Assembly: GCA_034359265.1 (NCBI GenBank)
Contig: CP136891.1
Span: 64,146,001-64,210,000, forward strand
Origin: Canna indica
Lineage: Eukaryota; Streptophyta; Magnoliopsida; Zingiberales; Cannaceae
Length of the DNA: 64,000 nt
Direction of reading: 5' to 3'
Positions 44,654-55,745 of this stretch are shown here, piece by piece. How positions within the stretch are numbered: position 1 is the first letter of the stretch; each line of letters begins with the position of its first letter. Position numbers and translations under genes: made by a program. The notes beneath the pieces were generated by a model. That model saw nothing but the letters and a program-made list of their open reading frames with translations, searched no databases and had not been told where the DNA came from.

Positions 44654-45214
44654 TATTTGGCTGAAAAGTAATTATTCATCCTGGATATGGAGAGACTTTC
44701 TGGTCGAAGCAGATATTGGTAGTGGAAATTCCCAACATAGCATGTGAAAGCTTCAAGCTACTTTTGGTAATGGAAAAAGCTACTCCACTGAATGCTATTC
44801 AGCATCTAGCCCTTGGATACCCATGAAAATGTAATAGCTAATGCATCATCGATGTAGACAGCTAATGATGTTAAAGTGACCTTAAATTTTTCTATTATAT
44901 AATACAGATTATGCACAGCGTTCATTCTATATGACAAACATCTATCTAGTGGAGACAGCACTAGAATGAAGATTTTGTTTAATTTGGCCATTTGTAAGTT
45001 GCGAGGTTCTATAAGTGAGTCTGGTTTTTGTCGTGCTTGTGTTTTTAGGTGAAATGTGTAAGCCGGAGAATAAATTAAAAACAAGAAGAATAAAAAAAAA
45101 TCAGTTCTCCGATGCAAACGGTGCTTGTGTTTTTAGGTGAAATGTTTTTAGGAATTTGTGTACTGCCTTTGTTTATCATTGATATTGACTTTCTAATATT
45201 AGTTTTTCAAAAAT
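44654..45214 (+). other. 3' UTR and downstream region of the PRA1H-like gene
   Basis: After the stop there is no further open frame of note. AATAAA near 45069 (GAGAATAAATTAAAA) is a candidate poly(A) signal. A short GTGCTTGTGTTTTTAGGTGAAATGT phrase occurs twice (45034-45058 and 45121-45144). Confidence 0.5.
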
Positions 45215-46440
45215 CTAATGATTTATATTCCCTCGAGCATGGTTGGGAACTGAACATTTCGTACTATCCATACCAAGGAATATGATTGAGTTAGAGATGT
45301 AAGAACTCCAAGATGCTGGAAAGGCCAACAGGCAAATCACCAAAGATGGCGCTGAGAATAAGAAGGCCAAGAAGTCTGATAAAAAGGGCAAAGATCGAGA
45401 TCGTTGTGAGCGAGATAACGGTAAAAGAGGGAAGTCATCACTTGGGCTAAATGACAGATATGAGAAATACACTCCACTAAATGCGAAGAATGAAATAATT
45501 CTCCAAAAACTTTACGACTTGTAGCTTCTCAAGCACCCATTAACACCGGAAAGTAGAAAGTACCATCCAACATCGATAAAAGCAAGAGGTGTGCATTCCA
45601 TGACACATATGGACACACCATCGAGGATTGAGTGGTGTTAGGAGATCAGATCGAGGACCTAGTTTGGGAAGGATAGCTCAACCGTTGTATTGATCGTGGG
45701 AGAGGACGAAGCCGAGATTGGAACAACCACGATCACCGACGCCGAAGTCAGAGAAGAACGCCTCTCAGCCACCCCGAAGGCCACTAAGACAATGACATAA
45801 CTAACCGATCGACCAACAAGATTCATGGGGTCATCGATCATATAGCCGGCGGATTCGTGAGAGGAGGCGAGACAAGTTCGACTAGGAAAAAGTCTCTATG
45901 AGCCATCATGACAATCGATGACACAACTCACCCATGGAGGCCCACCATCAGAGCTTTGGTAATATCCTTCTATGAATTTGACCAATAGGGGATTGATAAA
46001 AACTTACATGATCCCATCGTCATATCTATAATCATCAAAAAATTTATTGTAAGGAAAATCCTAGTGGATCAGGGCAGCTCGACCGACATCCTTCTTCACT
46101 CCACGTTCAAAAAAATGTAGCTAACCAAGGCCTCGCTCCGTCCCAACAACGGAGACCTAGTAGGCTTCTTGGGAGAACAGGTCAACACACAAGGTTTTGT
46201 GTGGTTAAGAATGACGTATGACTCCCGACCGAAGACAAAGACTACTGACATACAATACTTGGTCATTGACATCCCTATCCCCTATCAAATGATTCTGAGG
46301 CGATCCTCACTGAACAACTTGGGAGCAATTGTACCAATTCTCACATGGCACTCAAATTCCCCATTTCGGAGACGCATTACTAGGTCTTAATGAGGTGTAG
46401 CCATGCATAAACTAAGCACCTCACTCGAAAGAACTCTACC
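45215..46440 (+). pseudogene. Tat/Ogre-like gypsy gag end and protease
   Basis: Pieces include KYTPLNAKNEIILQKLYDL, then a degenerate CCHC region, DRGRGRSRDWNNHDHRRRSQ and IAGGFVRGGETSSTRKKSL. The protease core is ILVDQGSSTDILLHS (active-site D-x-G), followed by YLVIDIPIPYQMILRRSSLN. This layout is that of Tat-lineage gypsy elements. Stops are frequent and no RT follows, because the sequence turns into tandem repeats. Confidence 0.65.
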
Positions 46441-46585
46441 GTGTTACTAGTTTCTTTCTCATTTAATAAAGATCGCCCCTCTCTTCACATCTCTATATGC
46501 GCATCTAGGAAACTTACGGATGTCTTGCCACACGTGATGGATAGACGCCCTACTAGTCATGATAAGAATGTCGTTGCGTTCAAAC

Positions 46586-47150
46586 TCAATGACCCCAAGC
46601 ATGGTCCTACTTTACGCTTGGCTAGATCCCAAGAGCGGTTCTCGGCCTCAGTCGTCGTTTTCAGGCTCAACGCCCTCAACAACCCCAAGTGTGGTCCTTC
46701 CTTATGCTCCCGACGATATCGACTTGAACCCTAGCGCGATCATTGGCCTCAGTCGCCACTTCTGGGCTCAATGCCCTCAATGACCCCAAGCGTGTTCCTA
46801 CCTTATACTCCCCGCGAGCTCAACTTAAACCCAAGTGCAGTCCTCAGCTTCAATCGCTGCTTTCGGGCTCAACACCCTCAACTACCCCAAGCGTGGTCCT
46901 CCCTTACGCTCCTCACGAGCTCGGCTTGACCCCAGGCACGGTCCTCTGCCTCAGTCGCCGCTTTCGGGCTCAACGCCCTCAATGACCCCAAGTGTGGTCC
47001 TATCTTACGCTGCCCACGTGCTTGGCTTGACCCCAAGCGCAGTCCTCGACCTTAGTTCGTCGCTTCTAGGCTCAACGCCCTCAACAATCCCAAGCGTAGT
47101 CATTGACCTCATTCGTCGCCAATTTGGCCTTAGTCGCTGCCACCACGATT
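46586..47150 (+). repeat. 101-bp tandem repeat array
   Basis: Units start at 46586, 46676, 46777, 46878, 46979 and 47081 with TCAAYNACCCCAAGCGTGGT-like sequence and end GGGCTCAACGCCC. The spacing is 90, 101, 101, 101 and 102 bases; the last unit is partial. Overlapping open frames across it are by-products. It probably belongs to the untranslated part of the Tat-like gypsy, whose family often carries such arrays. Confidence 0.8.
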
Positions 47151-47593
47151 TCAATCGTCACCACCCACAACCTCTGCGCCATTACGGTCGGCCCCAAAGG
47201 CTCCACTTATAAGCTCAAACAACTTCACCAAACAGGTAACCTCGTTTTACATGCCATCGCTGAATTTGGGGCTGATGGACCATCGGCCCCAACTGATGCA
47301 ATAGTAGCCGGCATCACTATCGGCGTTAATGATTAGGGTTAATCTAATCACAATTTGATTTTGGTTTAATTAAACCCTATTAATTTTTAAAATTCTTTAT
47401 TGTTAATTTTTAATTAGTTAATGAAATTAATGGTTAATTAGTTAATTAGTTTGGTTAATATTTATTAGGGTTTAATTATTTTTAGATTATTTAATGTTAT
47501 TATCGATTAGTTTAATGAAATTAATTTAATGTTAATGTTATTGTTGATTAGTTTAATGAAATTAGTTTGATGTTAATTAATTAGTACTAATGA
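47151..47593. other. AT-rich spacer
   Basis: There is a short open frame to 47336, then AT-rich sequence with many TTAATTAGTTAAT permutations. No gene is recognised. Confidence 0.4.
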
Positions 47594-47760
47594 AATCGTC
47601 CACTGTGGATTCGCGTTAGAATCGTCCACTATGGACTCGCGTCGGAATCGTCCACTGTGGACTCACAGCCAAATCGTCCATGGTGGACTCACGTCGGAAT
47701 CGTCCACGGTGGACTCACGTCGGAATCGTCCACGGTGGACTCACGTCGGAATCGTCCACT
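47594..47760. repeat. 26-bp tandem repeat array with palindromic core
   Basis: Units begin with AATCGTCCAC at 47594, 47620, 47646, 47672, 47698, 47724 and 47750, an exact 26-base spacing (6.4 copies). Each unit contains GTCCACNGTGGAC, an odd palindrome, and ACTCACGTCGG. It may be a subterminal array of the following CACTA element. Confidence 0.85.
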
Positions 47761-48689
47761 GACATCCATAAATTTAGAAAATAAATTTATCATGACGAGT
47801 TGATACATTTCACGTACGCATTGATGAGTCAAGTTATAATTTTGCAAAACCTTAGATCCGTTCGAGGGTTGTATGTTCGTGTAAACGAAGTAGATGATCT
47901 TTTATACGACGTACAACCCTTGAATTATCCCTAATTAGATAATTTGATAACATAGTTATTTGTATTGTACTTAGTTTTTTTTTCTTTTAGTCATTATTCA
48001 TTTTTAAATAGATTGTATCTCCATTGTTCTCCGATACGCGCCCAAATGATATGCGTATTCAGAGAATTATATGGAGATGCTGTCGAAATTTAGAATGAAG
48101 TTAATTACTAAAAGAAATACTAAATGCAATATGAATAACATGAATCTCGAATGGAATAGGACAATCCCACCTAAAGACATTAACTGAAGATATTGCCAAT
48201 TTTTTGATAGGACATGTTAGGCGATCGAAGTTGGGTGTATCGACGAATTCATCGTGGGGCTATAATGGATGAATTTTGAGTAGGCGTAACTTACTTCTTA
48301 AATTTCTTCTACCTGAATCGAAAATTCGTTAGTGGCGATCAAATCCAATGTCCGTGATGGAAATGTTCGAAAATAAGGTTTTTGGATCGGAAAACTGTCA
48401 CAATGCATCTATATACAAAATGATTCACACTAAGATATTTTGTATGGAATTATCACGAGGAGTCTCGTCAAGTCGGGACGCAGAGCAATCCTATTGTCCA
48501 TACTCATGGTGAATCTTCTAATGTCGTTGTTTCTTCTTCCAATCCACTTAATCCTTATAGAATAATGATTTTGGATAATCTTGACAGTCAATTCCATTTA
48601 AATGATAATGTTGAGTCAGTTACTGAGACGGCAGTGCCACTAGATACTACGACAGTTGAAGTTATTGAAGAATAACCTTCGATACAGAT

Positions 48690-50357
48690 TGAATTGCCGA
48701 ATAAGGAGGCTGCAGAATTTTATGAGATGTTGAAAGCTGCCGATGAACATTTGTATGAGAATTGTCCTAAATATACAAGATTTTCGACAATGACGTAACT
48801 CCTAAACATCAAGTCTGATTGTAATATCAACGAGGTTGCATTTGATTGGATTGTATGCTTTATCAATGGAATGCTACATCCAGATAACAAGTTTGAGCCA
48901 ACTTTATATAAGACAAAAAAGTTGATGAGGAAATTAGGGCTTGGGTACGAAAAGATATACGCATGCCCAAATAACTATATTTTATATTATAAAGAAAATG
49001 CACAATTGGAGTAATGCCTGGTATGTGAACATCCTCGTTACAAGGAGAAAAAATCGGTCCGACAAAAAAATATCTCGTTTGAGGTGCTTCGGTATTTTCC
49101 ACTAACACTGAGGCTTCAAAGGTTAATCATGTCGAAAAAAATTGCCCCCTATATGAGTTGGCATGCAAGAAGTCATGATGATACAGTAATGACTCATCCA
49201 TCCGACAGTGAAGCATGGAAATATTTGGATAGATGTTATCCTTCATTTGCTAGGGATACTAGAAATATCATATTGAGATTGTGCACTGATGGTTTTAATT
49301 CATTTGGTAATTCGGCAACTCAGTATTCAGTTTGGCCAGTGCTGTTAATAGTTTATAATTTGCCGCCGTCAATGTGTATGAAAGATGGATTTATCTATCT
49401 TTCGATGATTATTCCGGGTCCTAGGGGTAGGAAAGAAATTGACGTATTTCTCTGACCACTACTTGATGAACTAAAAATATTGTGGCCTGAGGAAGCTATC
49501 ACTTATGATTGTCACCGGAAGCAAAACTTTATTTTATGAGTTGCTATATTATGGACAATTAATGATTTCTCGGCCTACGACATGTTGTTTGGTTGGAACA
49601 CGCATGAGAGACTCTCTTGTCTGTATTGCATGAAACACTCAAAAGCCTTCAGTCTTGAGAACGGTTGAAAAATTTTCTTCTTTGATTGTCATCGTCGGTT
49701 CCTATCGTCTAACTATTAATATTGAAAGAATCGTGACAAATTTACCAATGGTAGAGTCGAAAGATATTTAGCCACCACCGATGTTGTCTTGTGAACAGAT
49801 GTTAGCACGTGTTGAATTGCTTCCAAAGATTAATTTTGATCGGAATGTAAAAGTTTCAGGCTTTGGTCAAACACATAATTTGGTGAAAAAAGTATCTTTT
49901 GGGAATTACCGTATTAGAGTTCATTATTGATTCGACATAATTTGGATGTCATGCACATTGAAAAAAATATGTTTGATAATATATTTTAACATTGTGATGG
50001 ATATTTCTGGCAAAACTAAAGATAATGTGAAGGCTCGACATGATGTGAAAATACTTTGTAAGAGACCGGAGTTAGAGTTGCAAGAGGTCAACGGACGACT
50101 TCACGCCGTATGTGTTAAATAAACAACAGATGAAAGATGTGTATCAATGGATCAAAGAACTTAGATTACTCGATGGATATGCCTCAAACTTATCTCAATG
50201 TGTGAATGTCAATGAATGCAAAATATCGGGGATAAAGAGCCAAGATTGTCATGTATTCATGAGAGATTGCTTTCGGTTGCGTTTCGAGATCATTTACATG
50301 ATAAGATTTGGGGTCGGCAACATGGAGCGTGGGACTATGTCGATAGCAGGGCCATGA
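48690..50357 (+). pseudogene. TNP2-type CACTA transposase, broken
   Basis: Blocks in order are AAEFYEMLKAADEHLYENC, LGLGYEKIYACPNNYILYYK, HPSDSEAWKYLDRCYPSFAR and LCTDGFNSFG (catalytic Asp region). They continue with YNLPPSMCMKDGFIYLSMII, VAILWTINDFSAYDMLFGWN and DGYASNLSQCVNVNECKISG. Longest open pieces are 49084-49455 and 50112-50357. Stops and frame changes at about 48675, 49014, 49456, 49540 and 49670 inactivate it. Confidence 0.8.
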
Positions 50358-50442
50358 TCATCATGGTAAGTATTTATGTCTATTTGATGTACATAATTTT
50401 TATTTATAGTTTATATATATGTAGTATTTAAAATATAAACGC

Positions 50443-50883
50443 GTGTAGGAGACATACACGAGGACCGTGATCGAGCGCGGAGGAACACCGTAAGACTTTG
50501 ATGCAAGAGTGTGGGTCGTGGCTGCAGGTGGTTGGGAGCACAGTCATGTTTATGGCTTTGCAGATAGTGGTCATGCACGAGCCGTGTTAGGGCCACTTGG
50601 GGCACCGACCCCTCCCGTTGCGGGTGAGTGGCCCTTGACATCCCGAATGCAAGACCAGTGCCGGATAGCGGCCTTGGAGTCTGAGCTTACACAGCAGAGA
50701 CAAGTGATGGAGGAGCAAAGACGGACGAATGATGAGTTGGGACAGATGATGAAGAACACAGCCCTCGACACTCAGATTGCATCTCAATCGGACATTCATA
50801 TATCAATGATGTCCCAGCCGTCGTCCTCCTCGACCCAGTCTATGCTCCCGACCCAGTTGTTATCGACTCCACCGCAGTCGTGA
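50443..50883 (+). CDS. CACTA second ORF (plant transposase, Ptta/En/Spm type), C-terminal exon
   Basis: A frame read from near 50443 (ATG-started part 50509-50883) gives WEHSHVYGFADSGHARAV, then a coiled-coil stretch (ALESELTQQRQVMEEQRRTN) and a Ser/Pro/Gln-rich end. This is the usual C-terminal layout of the DNA-binding accessory protein of En/Spm elements. A splice acceptor TGTAG precedes it at 50449. It is likely the last exon of an otherwise lost gene. Confidence 0.5.
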
Positions 50884-51229
50884 GATTTTGGTTTACTGTA
50901 TTTTGATTATATTTTGATATTTGTTAGCCTCCGTTTGAGGCTTAGATACTTGATAGATATTTATATACTTTACATTTGATATTTTGATACTTGTTTGCCT
51001 TCGTTTGAGGATTATAGTTGTTTATATACTTAATAGTTGTATATATACTTTTAGTTTTGATATTTGATACTTGTTTGCCTCCGTTTGAGGCTTAGATTGA
51101 AGATATTTAAGTAAAACTTGTATGGTTGGATGTAAATATATGTGTATGATGTTTTGTGGTTGTAAATAGATTGTATTGTATATAAGAATTTCTAAAATTT
51201 TAATTTTTTTTAGTTACAAGATATAACTT

Positions 51230-51643
51230 CAGCCACGGCTTACCCGCGATTGACCGTCACTAGGCCGTGGTTGAAAGCATATCGTAAATGGTTGATGGTC
51301 TGGGCAGCACCAAATATCACGATTGCTAATAATATCACCGATGGCTCAAAGCTGCAACTGATAGTTTAATTTCAGTGACAACCAGCTCCGATTGTCACTG
51401 ATGTGTTTAAATCATCGACAACCCTAATAATATCATCGACGGCTCAGAGCCACAGCTAAAAGTTTAATTTCAACGACAGCCGGCCCCGACCTTCACTGTC
51501 AACGATTACTTGGGACGGTCGACCTCGTCCGTCACAAAATATCTGAGATGCACACATAATCGACGACTTTTTGCCACGGCCCGCACCGTCCGTGATAGTC
51601 TTCACCGATTGTTCAGCAACTATACGAGCCATTGGTGACAGTG
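51230..51643. repeat. CACTA subterminal repeat region
   Basis: Short motifs such as CGACGGCTC, CCACGGC, CGTCCGTGA and their complements recur about every 30-50 bases up to the CAGTG end. This is the binding-site array expected inside CACTA termini. Confidence 0.55.
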
Positions 51644-53929
51644 ACTAAATTCCAAGTTTACATTTTGAATTCTAAAACTCTCCTTCATCTTATCATTCTC
51701 TCCTTCCAACTGATCAATTTGAGTCCAAATTTTTTCTTCATTAAAGTGAACATCACGACTGATAGATATCTCTTTAGTCTCTGGATTGAACAGTCTATAT
51801 CCTTTTGTTTGGCTACTATATCCGATCATTACCAGAGTTTTGCTTTTGCAGTCAAGTTTCTTCCTCTTTTCTTTAGGCACATGGCAATAAGCAAGAGAGC
51901 CGAATACTCTGAAATGACTGACATTTGGTTTATGTCCAAACCAGGCTTCATAAGGTGTCTTCTCCTGCAATGCCTTAGTAGCAAATCTGTTTAGTAAGTA
52001 AGCTGCAGTATTCACTCCTTCAGCCCACATTTCTTTTGACAGCTGACTTTTCTTCAACAAACATCTAGTCATTTCTACTAAGCTTCTATTCTTGTGCTCA
52101 TCTACACCATTCTGCTGAGGTGTATAACTTGCAGTTAACTCATGTTTGATACCATGTGAGTTGCAGAAATCAGTAAACTCTGTTGACATAAACTCACCAC
52201 CTCTATCAGAACGTATGCATTTAATCAAGTGTCCTGATTCTAATTCTACAACAACTTTGAATTGTTTAAACAACTTCAGAGTTTCTGACTTATTTTTAAG
52301 AAAAAATACCCACAGAAATCTACTGAAATCATCTACAAATACCATGAAATATCTGTAGTCTGAGTTTGATTGCACCTCCATTGGTCCACACAAGTCAGTG
52401 TGTACCAGTTCCAAAGGCGAAGTAGCTCGATGTGCTTGACCTTTGGGAAATGGTAATCTGGCTTGCTTACCAGCTGCACAATCTTCACATATGTCATTAT
52501 CATTTTCAGCTAGATGTGGTAATCCTTCTACAATTTCCTTCACTGCCATCTCTCTGAGCTTAATCAAATTCAAATGACCATATCTGTTATGCCATAATTT
52601 GGTATTCACTGTGCTTGCTACCTTCAAGGCAAACTCATAATTCTTCAAGAAAAACAAGTTGTTAGTAGCCATAGTAACAGTGAGCACTGCTTCTTCTTTA
52701 TCTTTGGTAAAGATTTGACATTCATTTTCAGAAAATTGTATTCTAAAACCATCTCTAAGTAACTGACCAATACTTAGAAGATTAGATTCAAGTTCAGGAA
52801 CATACAACACATTTTTTATGATAACTTCACCTTTATTTGTGATGAACTTAAGATCACTCATTCCCTTTGCCTTTCTAACAGTTCCATCACCTAGTCTTAC
52901 TGAAGTAGATCTTGTCTCATCAATGGATATGAACAAGTCGGCTATTCCAGTCATATGGTTGCTACACTCGGAATCAATGTACCAACCTTCACAATTCTGT
53001 TCATCATTTAGTTTAGCCAGCAAAAGAACCTTCTCATCCTCTTCATTATCAGACTGTTCTTCAGCAAAATTAGCTTGCAATTTCTCTTGTTCATGTCTCT
53101 GTTTCAGCCGACAGAATCTTTCAATATGCCCATGTCTGTTGCAATAGAAACATTGAATACGTTTTTTCTTCTCTCCTTCTTCTGTTTTTGAATCTGACTT
53201 CATCTCATTGTCTCTTGATGATTCACCTTTCTTCCATCTATTTGTTTTGTAACTAGAATTTTTTTCAGATCTCATGTAGAATGCTATACCTTTAGAATTA
53301 TTTGATTCAAATCCCTTCATTCTGTCTTCATGTGACAGTAAGGATCCTATCAGATCCTCACTGGTCATTGCTTTTACATTTCTCCCTTCCTCAATTGCCG
53401 TAACTACATGATCGAACTTTTGGGGCAGACTTCTCAGAATCTTCTGTACTATTCTAAGTTCTTCCAACTCTTCACCATAATTCCGGATCTGATTTTCTAA
53501 TTCAACCACACCAGAAGCAAAGGTCATTATATCTTCATCTTCCTTCATGAATGAACTTTCAAACATCCCCCTAAGAGTTTGTAGTTTGACTTCCTTCACT
53601 CTTGAAGTCCCTTCATATCGACTCTTCAAGGCATCCCAAGCAGACTTGGCGGATGAGATCTTTCCCAAACGAGTACCTATCTTATCTGCGATCCCTTGCT
53701 GGATGCAGAAGATAGCTTTAGCATCTCGTTTTCTAAGCTCCTTCAATCGATTTACTGTCATCCCCTCCGGAACATATCCTTCGTCAACGATCTCCCATAG
53801 ATCTTGCAAAATGGAATAATTCTCCATTTTTTGAGACCAGAGTTCATACCCGGATCCATCGAAAACTGGTATTCCCGGCATCCCGCTTCCTGTGGTGGTC
53901 TGGGCCATGATTCCGCAGCGCCACCGCAC
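51620..53929 (-). CDS. Copia gag-protease-integrase polyprotein, C-terminally truncated
   Basis: A single open frame of 769 residues. Gag occupies 1-240 (FDGSGYELWSQKMENYSIL, KILRSLPQKFDHVVTAIEEG). A zinc knuckle CFYCNRHGHIERFC is near 275, and the protease WYIDSECSNHMTG near 330. The pre-integrase WHNRYGHLN is near 455. The integrase core has VHTDLCGPM, RSDRGGEF and TPQQNGVDEHKNRSLVE, with D, D and E all present. The protease loop reads DSE instead of DSG, so the enzyme should be inactive. The last eight residues come from the neighbouring CACTA element. The start lies 4 bases before the PBS. Confidence 0.85.
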   Translation of the reverse strand: MRWRCGIMAQTTTGSGMPGIPVFDGSGYELWSQKMENYSILQDLWEIVDEGYVPEGMTVNRLKELRKRDAKAIFCIQQGIADKIGTRLGKISSAKSAWDALKSRYEGTSRVKEVKLQTLRGMFESSFMKEDEDIMTFASGVVELENQIRNYGEELEELRIVQKILRSLPQKFDHVVTAIEEGRNVKAMTSEDLIGSLLSHEDRMKGFESNNSKGIAFYMRSEKNSSYKTNRWKKGESSRDNEMKSDSKTEEGEKKKRIQCFYCNRHGHIERFCRLKQRHEQEKLQANFAEEQSDNEEDEKVLLLAKLNDEQNCEGWYIDSECSNHMTGIADLFISIDETRSTSVRLGDGTVRKAKGMSDLKFITNKGEVIIKNVLYVPELESNLLSIGQLLRDGFRIQFSENECQIFTKDKEEAVLTVTMATNNLFFLKNYEFALKVASTVNTKLWHNRYGHLNLIKLREMAVKEIVEGLPHLAENDNDICEDCAAGKQARLPFPKGQAHRATSPLELVHTDLCGPMEVQSNSDYRYFMVFVDDFSRFLWVFFLKNKSETLKLFKQFKVVVELESGHLIKCIRSDRGGEFMSTEFTDFCNSHGIKHELTASYTPQQNGVDEHKNRSLVEMTRCLLKKSQLSKEMWAEGVNTAAYLLNRFATKALQEKTPYEAWFGHKPNVSHFRVFGSLAYCHVPKEKRKKLDCKSKTLVMIGYSSQTKGYRLFNPETKEISISRDVHFNEEKIWTQIDQLEGENDKMKESFRIQNVNLEFSHCHQWLV

Positions 53930-53932
53930 CTT

Positions 53933-53944
53933 GCTCTGATACCA
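53933..53944 (-). other. Copia primer binding site
   Basis: TGGTATCAGAGC on the - strand, two bases inside the LTR end, complementary to initiator Met tRNA. Confidence 0.85.
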
Positions 53945-53946
53945 AC

Positions 53947-54244
53947 TGAAGGAATCACTCTTGATTCACTCACTCACACTCAGGAACACAAGCAGAAAAC
54001 AGAGGATGGAAAAAGAGGAATGAACTCAGCTTTGATTAAAACTGGGAAAACAATTACAATACTCCAGATAAGTTCAAATGAGTAAAATGCTTAGCTATTT
54101 ATACTCAGCTATGAAACAGAAATAGATCTAGGTTTACTTAATGACCTCACAAATCGAGGTTGCTTATTGAGCTACAACTAGCTTGTAACTAATCCGCTAC
54201 AAGAGAAACAGTAAGGTAACTATGCAATTCTATCCTCATCAACA
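53947..54244 (-). repeat. Copia 5' LTR, 298 bp
   Basis: On the - strand it begins TGTTGATGAGG at 54244 and ends ATTCCTTCA at 53947. AGTATAAATAGC near 54100 is a good TATA box. Only this one LTR is present, so insertion age cannot be judged. Confidence 0.8.
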
Positions 54245-54266
54245 TCTTCATTACATACTATTTTAC

Positions 54267-54383
54267 ATCCACTTCGGTTGTGCCATGAAGAAGTGCCATG
54301 CCAGCGGCGGCATCTTCGTCGTCTGCGACTACGATCCGCCGGGCAACTGGGTGGGCGAGAGGCCCTTCAACTTGAACTCTTAA
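54267..54383 (+). pseudogene. PR-1/CAP protein C-terminal fragment
   Basis: Thirty-eight codons and a stop read IHFGCAMKKCHASGGIFVVC and DYDPPGNWVGERPF. These are the last Cys-containing strands and the YDPPGN signature of plant pathogenesis-related protein 1 (CAP superfamily, secreted defence protein). Codon use is GC-rich and unlike the AT-rich surroundings. Everything upstream is lost; the copia LTR lies 22 bases away. It is a relic or the 3' exon end of a gene cut by the insertion. Confidence 0.75.
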
Positions 54384-54405
54384 ATCGATAAATAGGATGT
54401 AATCT

Positions 54406-54460
54406 ATATTCTATATCCATATCTATATTCTATATCTATATCTATATCTATATATACTTA
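54406..54460. repeat. TATATC microsatellite
   Basis: CTATATC/CTATATT units repeat about nine times and lead into the Helitron-like 5' end. Confidence 0.8.
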
Positions 54461-54584
54461 AAAGCCAAACCGTAACAATCATTTCTTGCCAAGTGTCAAA
54501 AGTAGAAGTTATCCACATAGATCAAGCTCTGAATTTCATATGCTTTTTTTTATTTTTATACATCAATTTCAATGTAAAATAATT

Positions 54585-55745
54585 AATTTATAAATTATTT
54601 AACGTGTCACGTTTTACAATAATATTTTTTTCTCATTTGTTTGCATCAATTCCAATAAGATTTAAATAATAAATTACAATAAAGTATTCATTACAAATTT
54701 GTAAATTATTTAATGTGTCACATTTTTACAATAATATTTTTTCTCATTTGTCTGAATCAATTTCAATAAGATTTAAATATTAAATTACAATAAAGTATTC
54801 ATTACAAATCTCCCTAATATATTTAGTTCTTAGAAAAAATAATAAGAATGACATCTAAATAATAATTAATAATGAAAAAAAAACTAACGAAGCAGAACAT
54901 TAAAATTTTCAAGTTATTTATATAAATTGCATTAATTTTAATATTTTCTTCTCATTATAAATAAAATAAGTTTTAATATTATCACATTTAACTTACATAT
55001 TTATTTATATTTTATATTTTTAATTATTGATAAAATAATTTACAAAATAAATAGAATAAAATATAATCCTTTCAAATTCATTATTAATATTATTAATGTA
55101 ACGATAACAACAATTTCCAACATAATAATAATAGTATTTTTAACGTTTACGTACGTGTGTGTGTATATATATATATTCTATTAATAAAAAAATGAATCAT
55201 ATCATAACTAATGCAATTTATATAAATAACCTGAAAAATAATAAACCTTAATAAAATAAGTTTATTTGAAATCTATTTTTTATATTTGGATTTTATGTAA
55301 TAATAATAAAAATAATACTTTTTAATCATTAAATTTGAATATCAATTTTTTTAACACATGATTATATCATTATTATTTATAATGAGAAGAAAATCTTAAA
55401 ATTTAATGTTTAAGTTTGATTCTATTTTCTATTTTTTTATATTAATAAAATAATTAAAATAATAGTGAATAATAAACCTAATAGAATAAGTTAATTTCAA
55501 ATCCATTTTTTGGATTTTATGTAATAATAGAAAAAAATAATACTTTTTTATCATTAAATTTGAATATCAATTTTTTTAACACATGATTATAATATTATTA
55601 TTTATAATGAGAAGAAAATATTAAAATTTAATGTTTAAGTTTGATTCTATTTTCTATTTTTTTATATTAATAAAATGATTAAAACAATTGTGAATAATAA
55701 ACATAATAGAATAAGTTAATTTCAAATCTATTATTAATAATAGGG
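54585..55745. repeat. Tandem duplications in the AT-rich Helitron candidate
   Basis: About 110 bases at 54585-54695 recur at 54696-54806 (ATTTAACGTGTCACGTTTT versus ATTTAATGTGTCACATTTT). About 225 bases at 55295-55520 recur at 55521-55745 (TTAACACATGATTATA and AATGAGAAGAAAAT cores). A (TA)n run lies at 55161-55176. Confidence 0.65.

Larger units (their letters stand above)
47761..51643 (+). mobile_element. CACTA (En/Spm) transposon, dead
   Basis: A TNP2-type transposase and a second plant-transposase frame lie on the + strand. The right end GGTGACAGTG (51643) is a CACTG-type terminus that abuts copia coding sequence. The subterminal zone 51230-51643 is full of GACGG/CCGTC repeats. The left terminus was not found; it may lie at or before the 26-bp array. 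47761-48690 has no recognisable coding sequence. Confidence 0.75.
51644..54244 (-). mobile_element. Tork-like Ty1/copia element, 5' part only
   Basis: On the - strand it runs LTR (54244-53947), PBS, then gag-protease-integrase. The copia sequence breaks off at 51644, where a CACTA end begins, so RT, RNase H and the second LTR are absent. The clade is inferred from the gag and integrase sequence. Confidence 0.85.

Noticed and set aside
44395..44664. Single-exon reading of 44395-44664 as a separate gene
   Set aside because: Its first part is PRA1H exon 3; splicing at 44488/44565 gives the conserved PRA1 C-terminus in another frame.
46441..47336. Genes in overlapping Ser/Pro-rich frames
   Set aside because: They are open only because the 101-bp repeat is translated in several frames; there is no family and no splice logic.
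47594..47760. CRISPR-like array
   Set aside because: The repeats are head-to-tail with no spacers, and the context is a plant genome.
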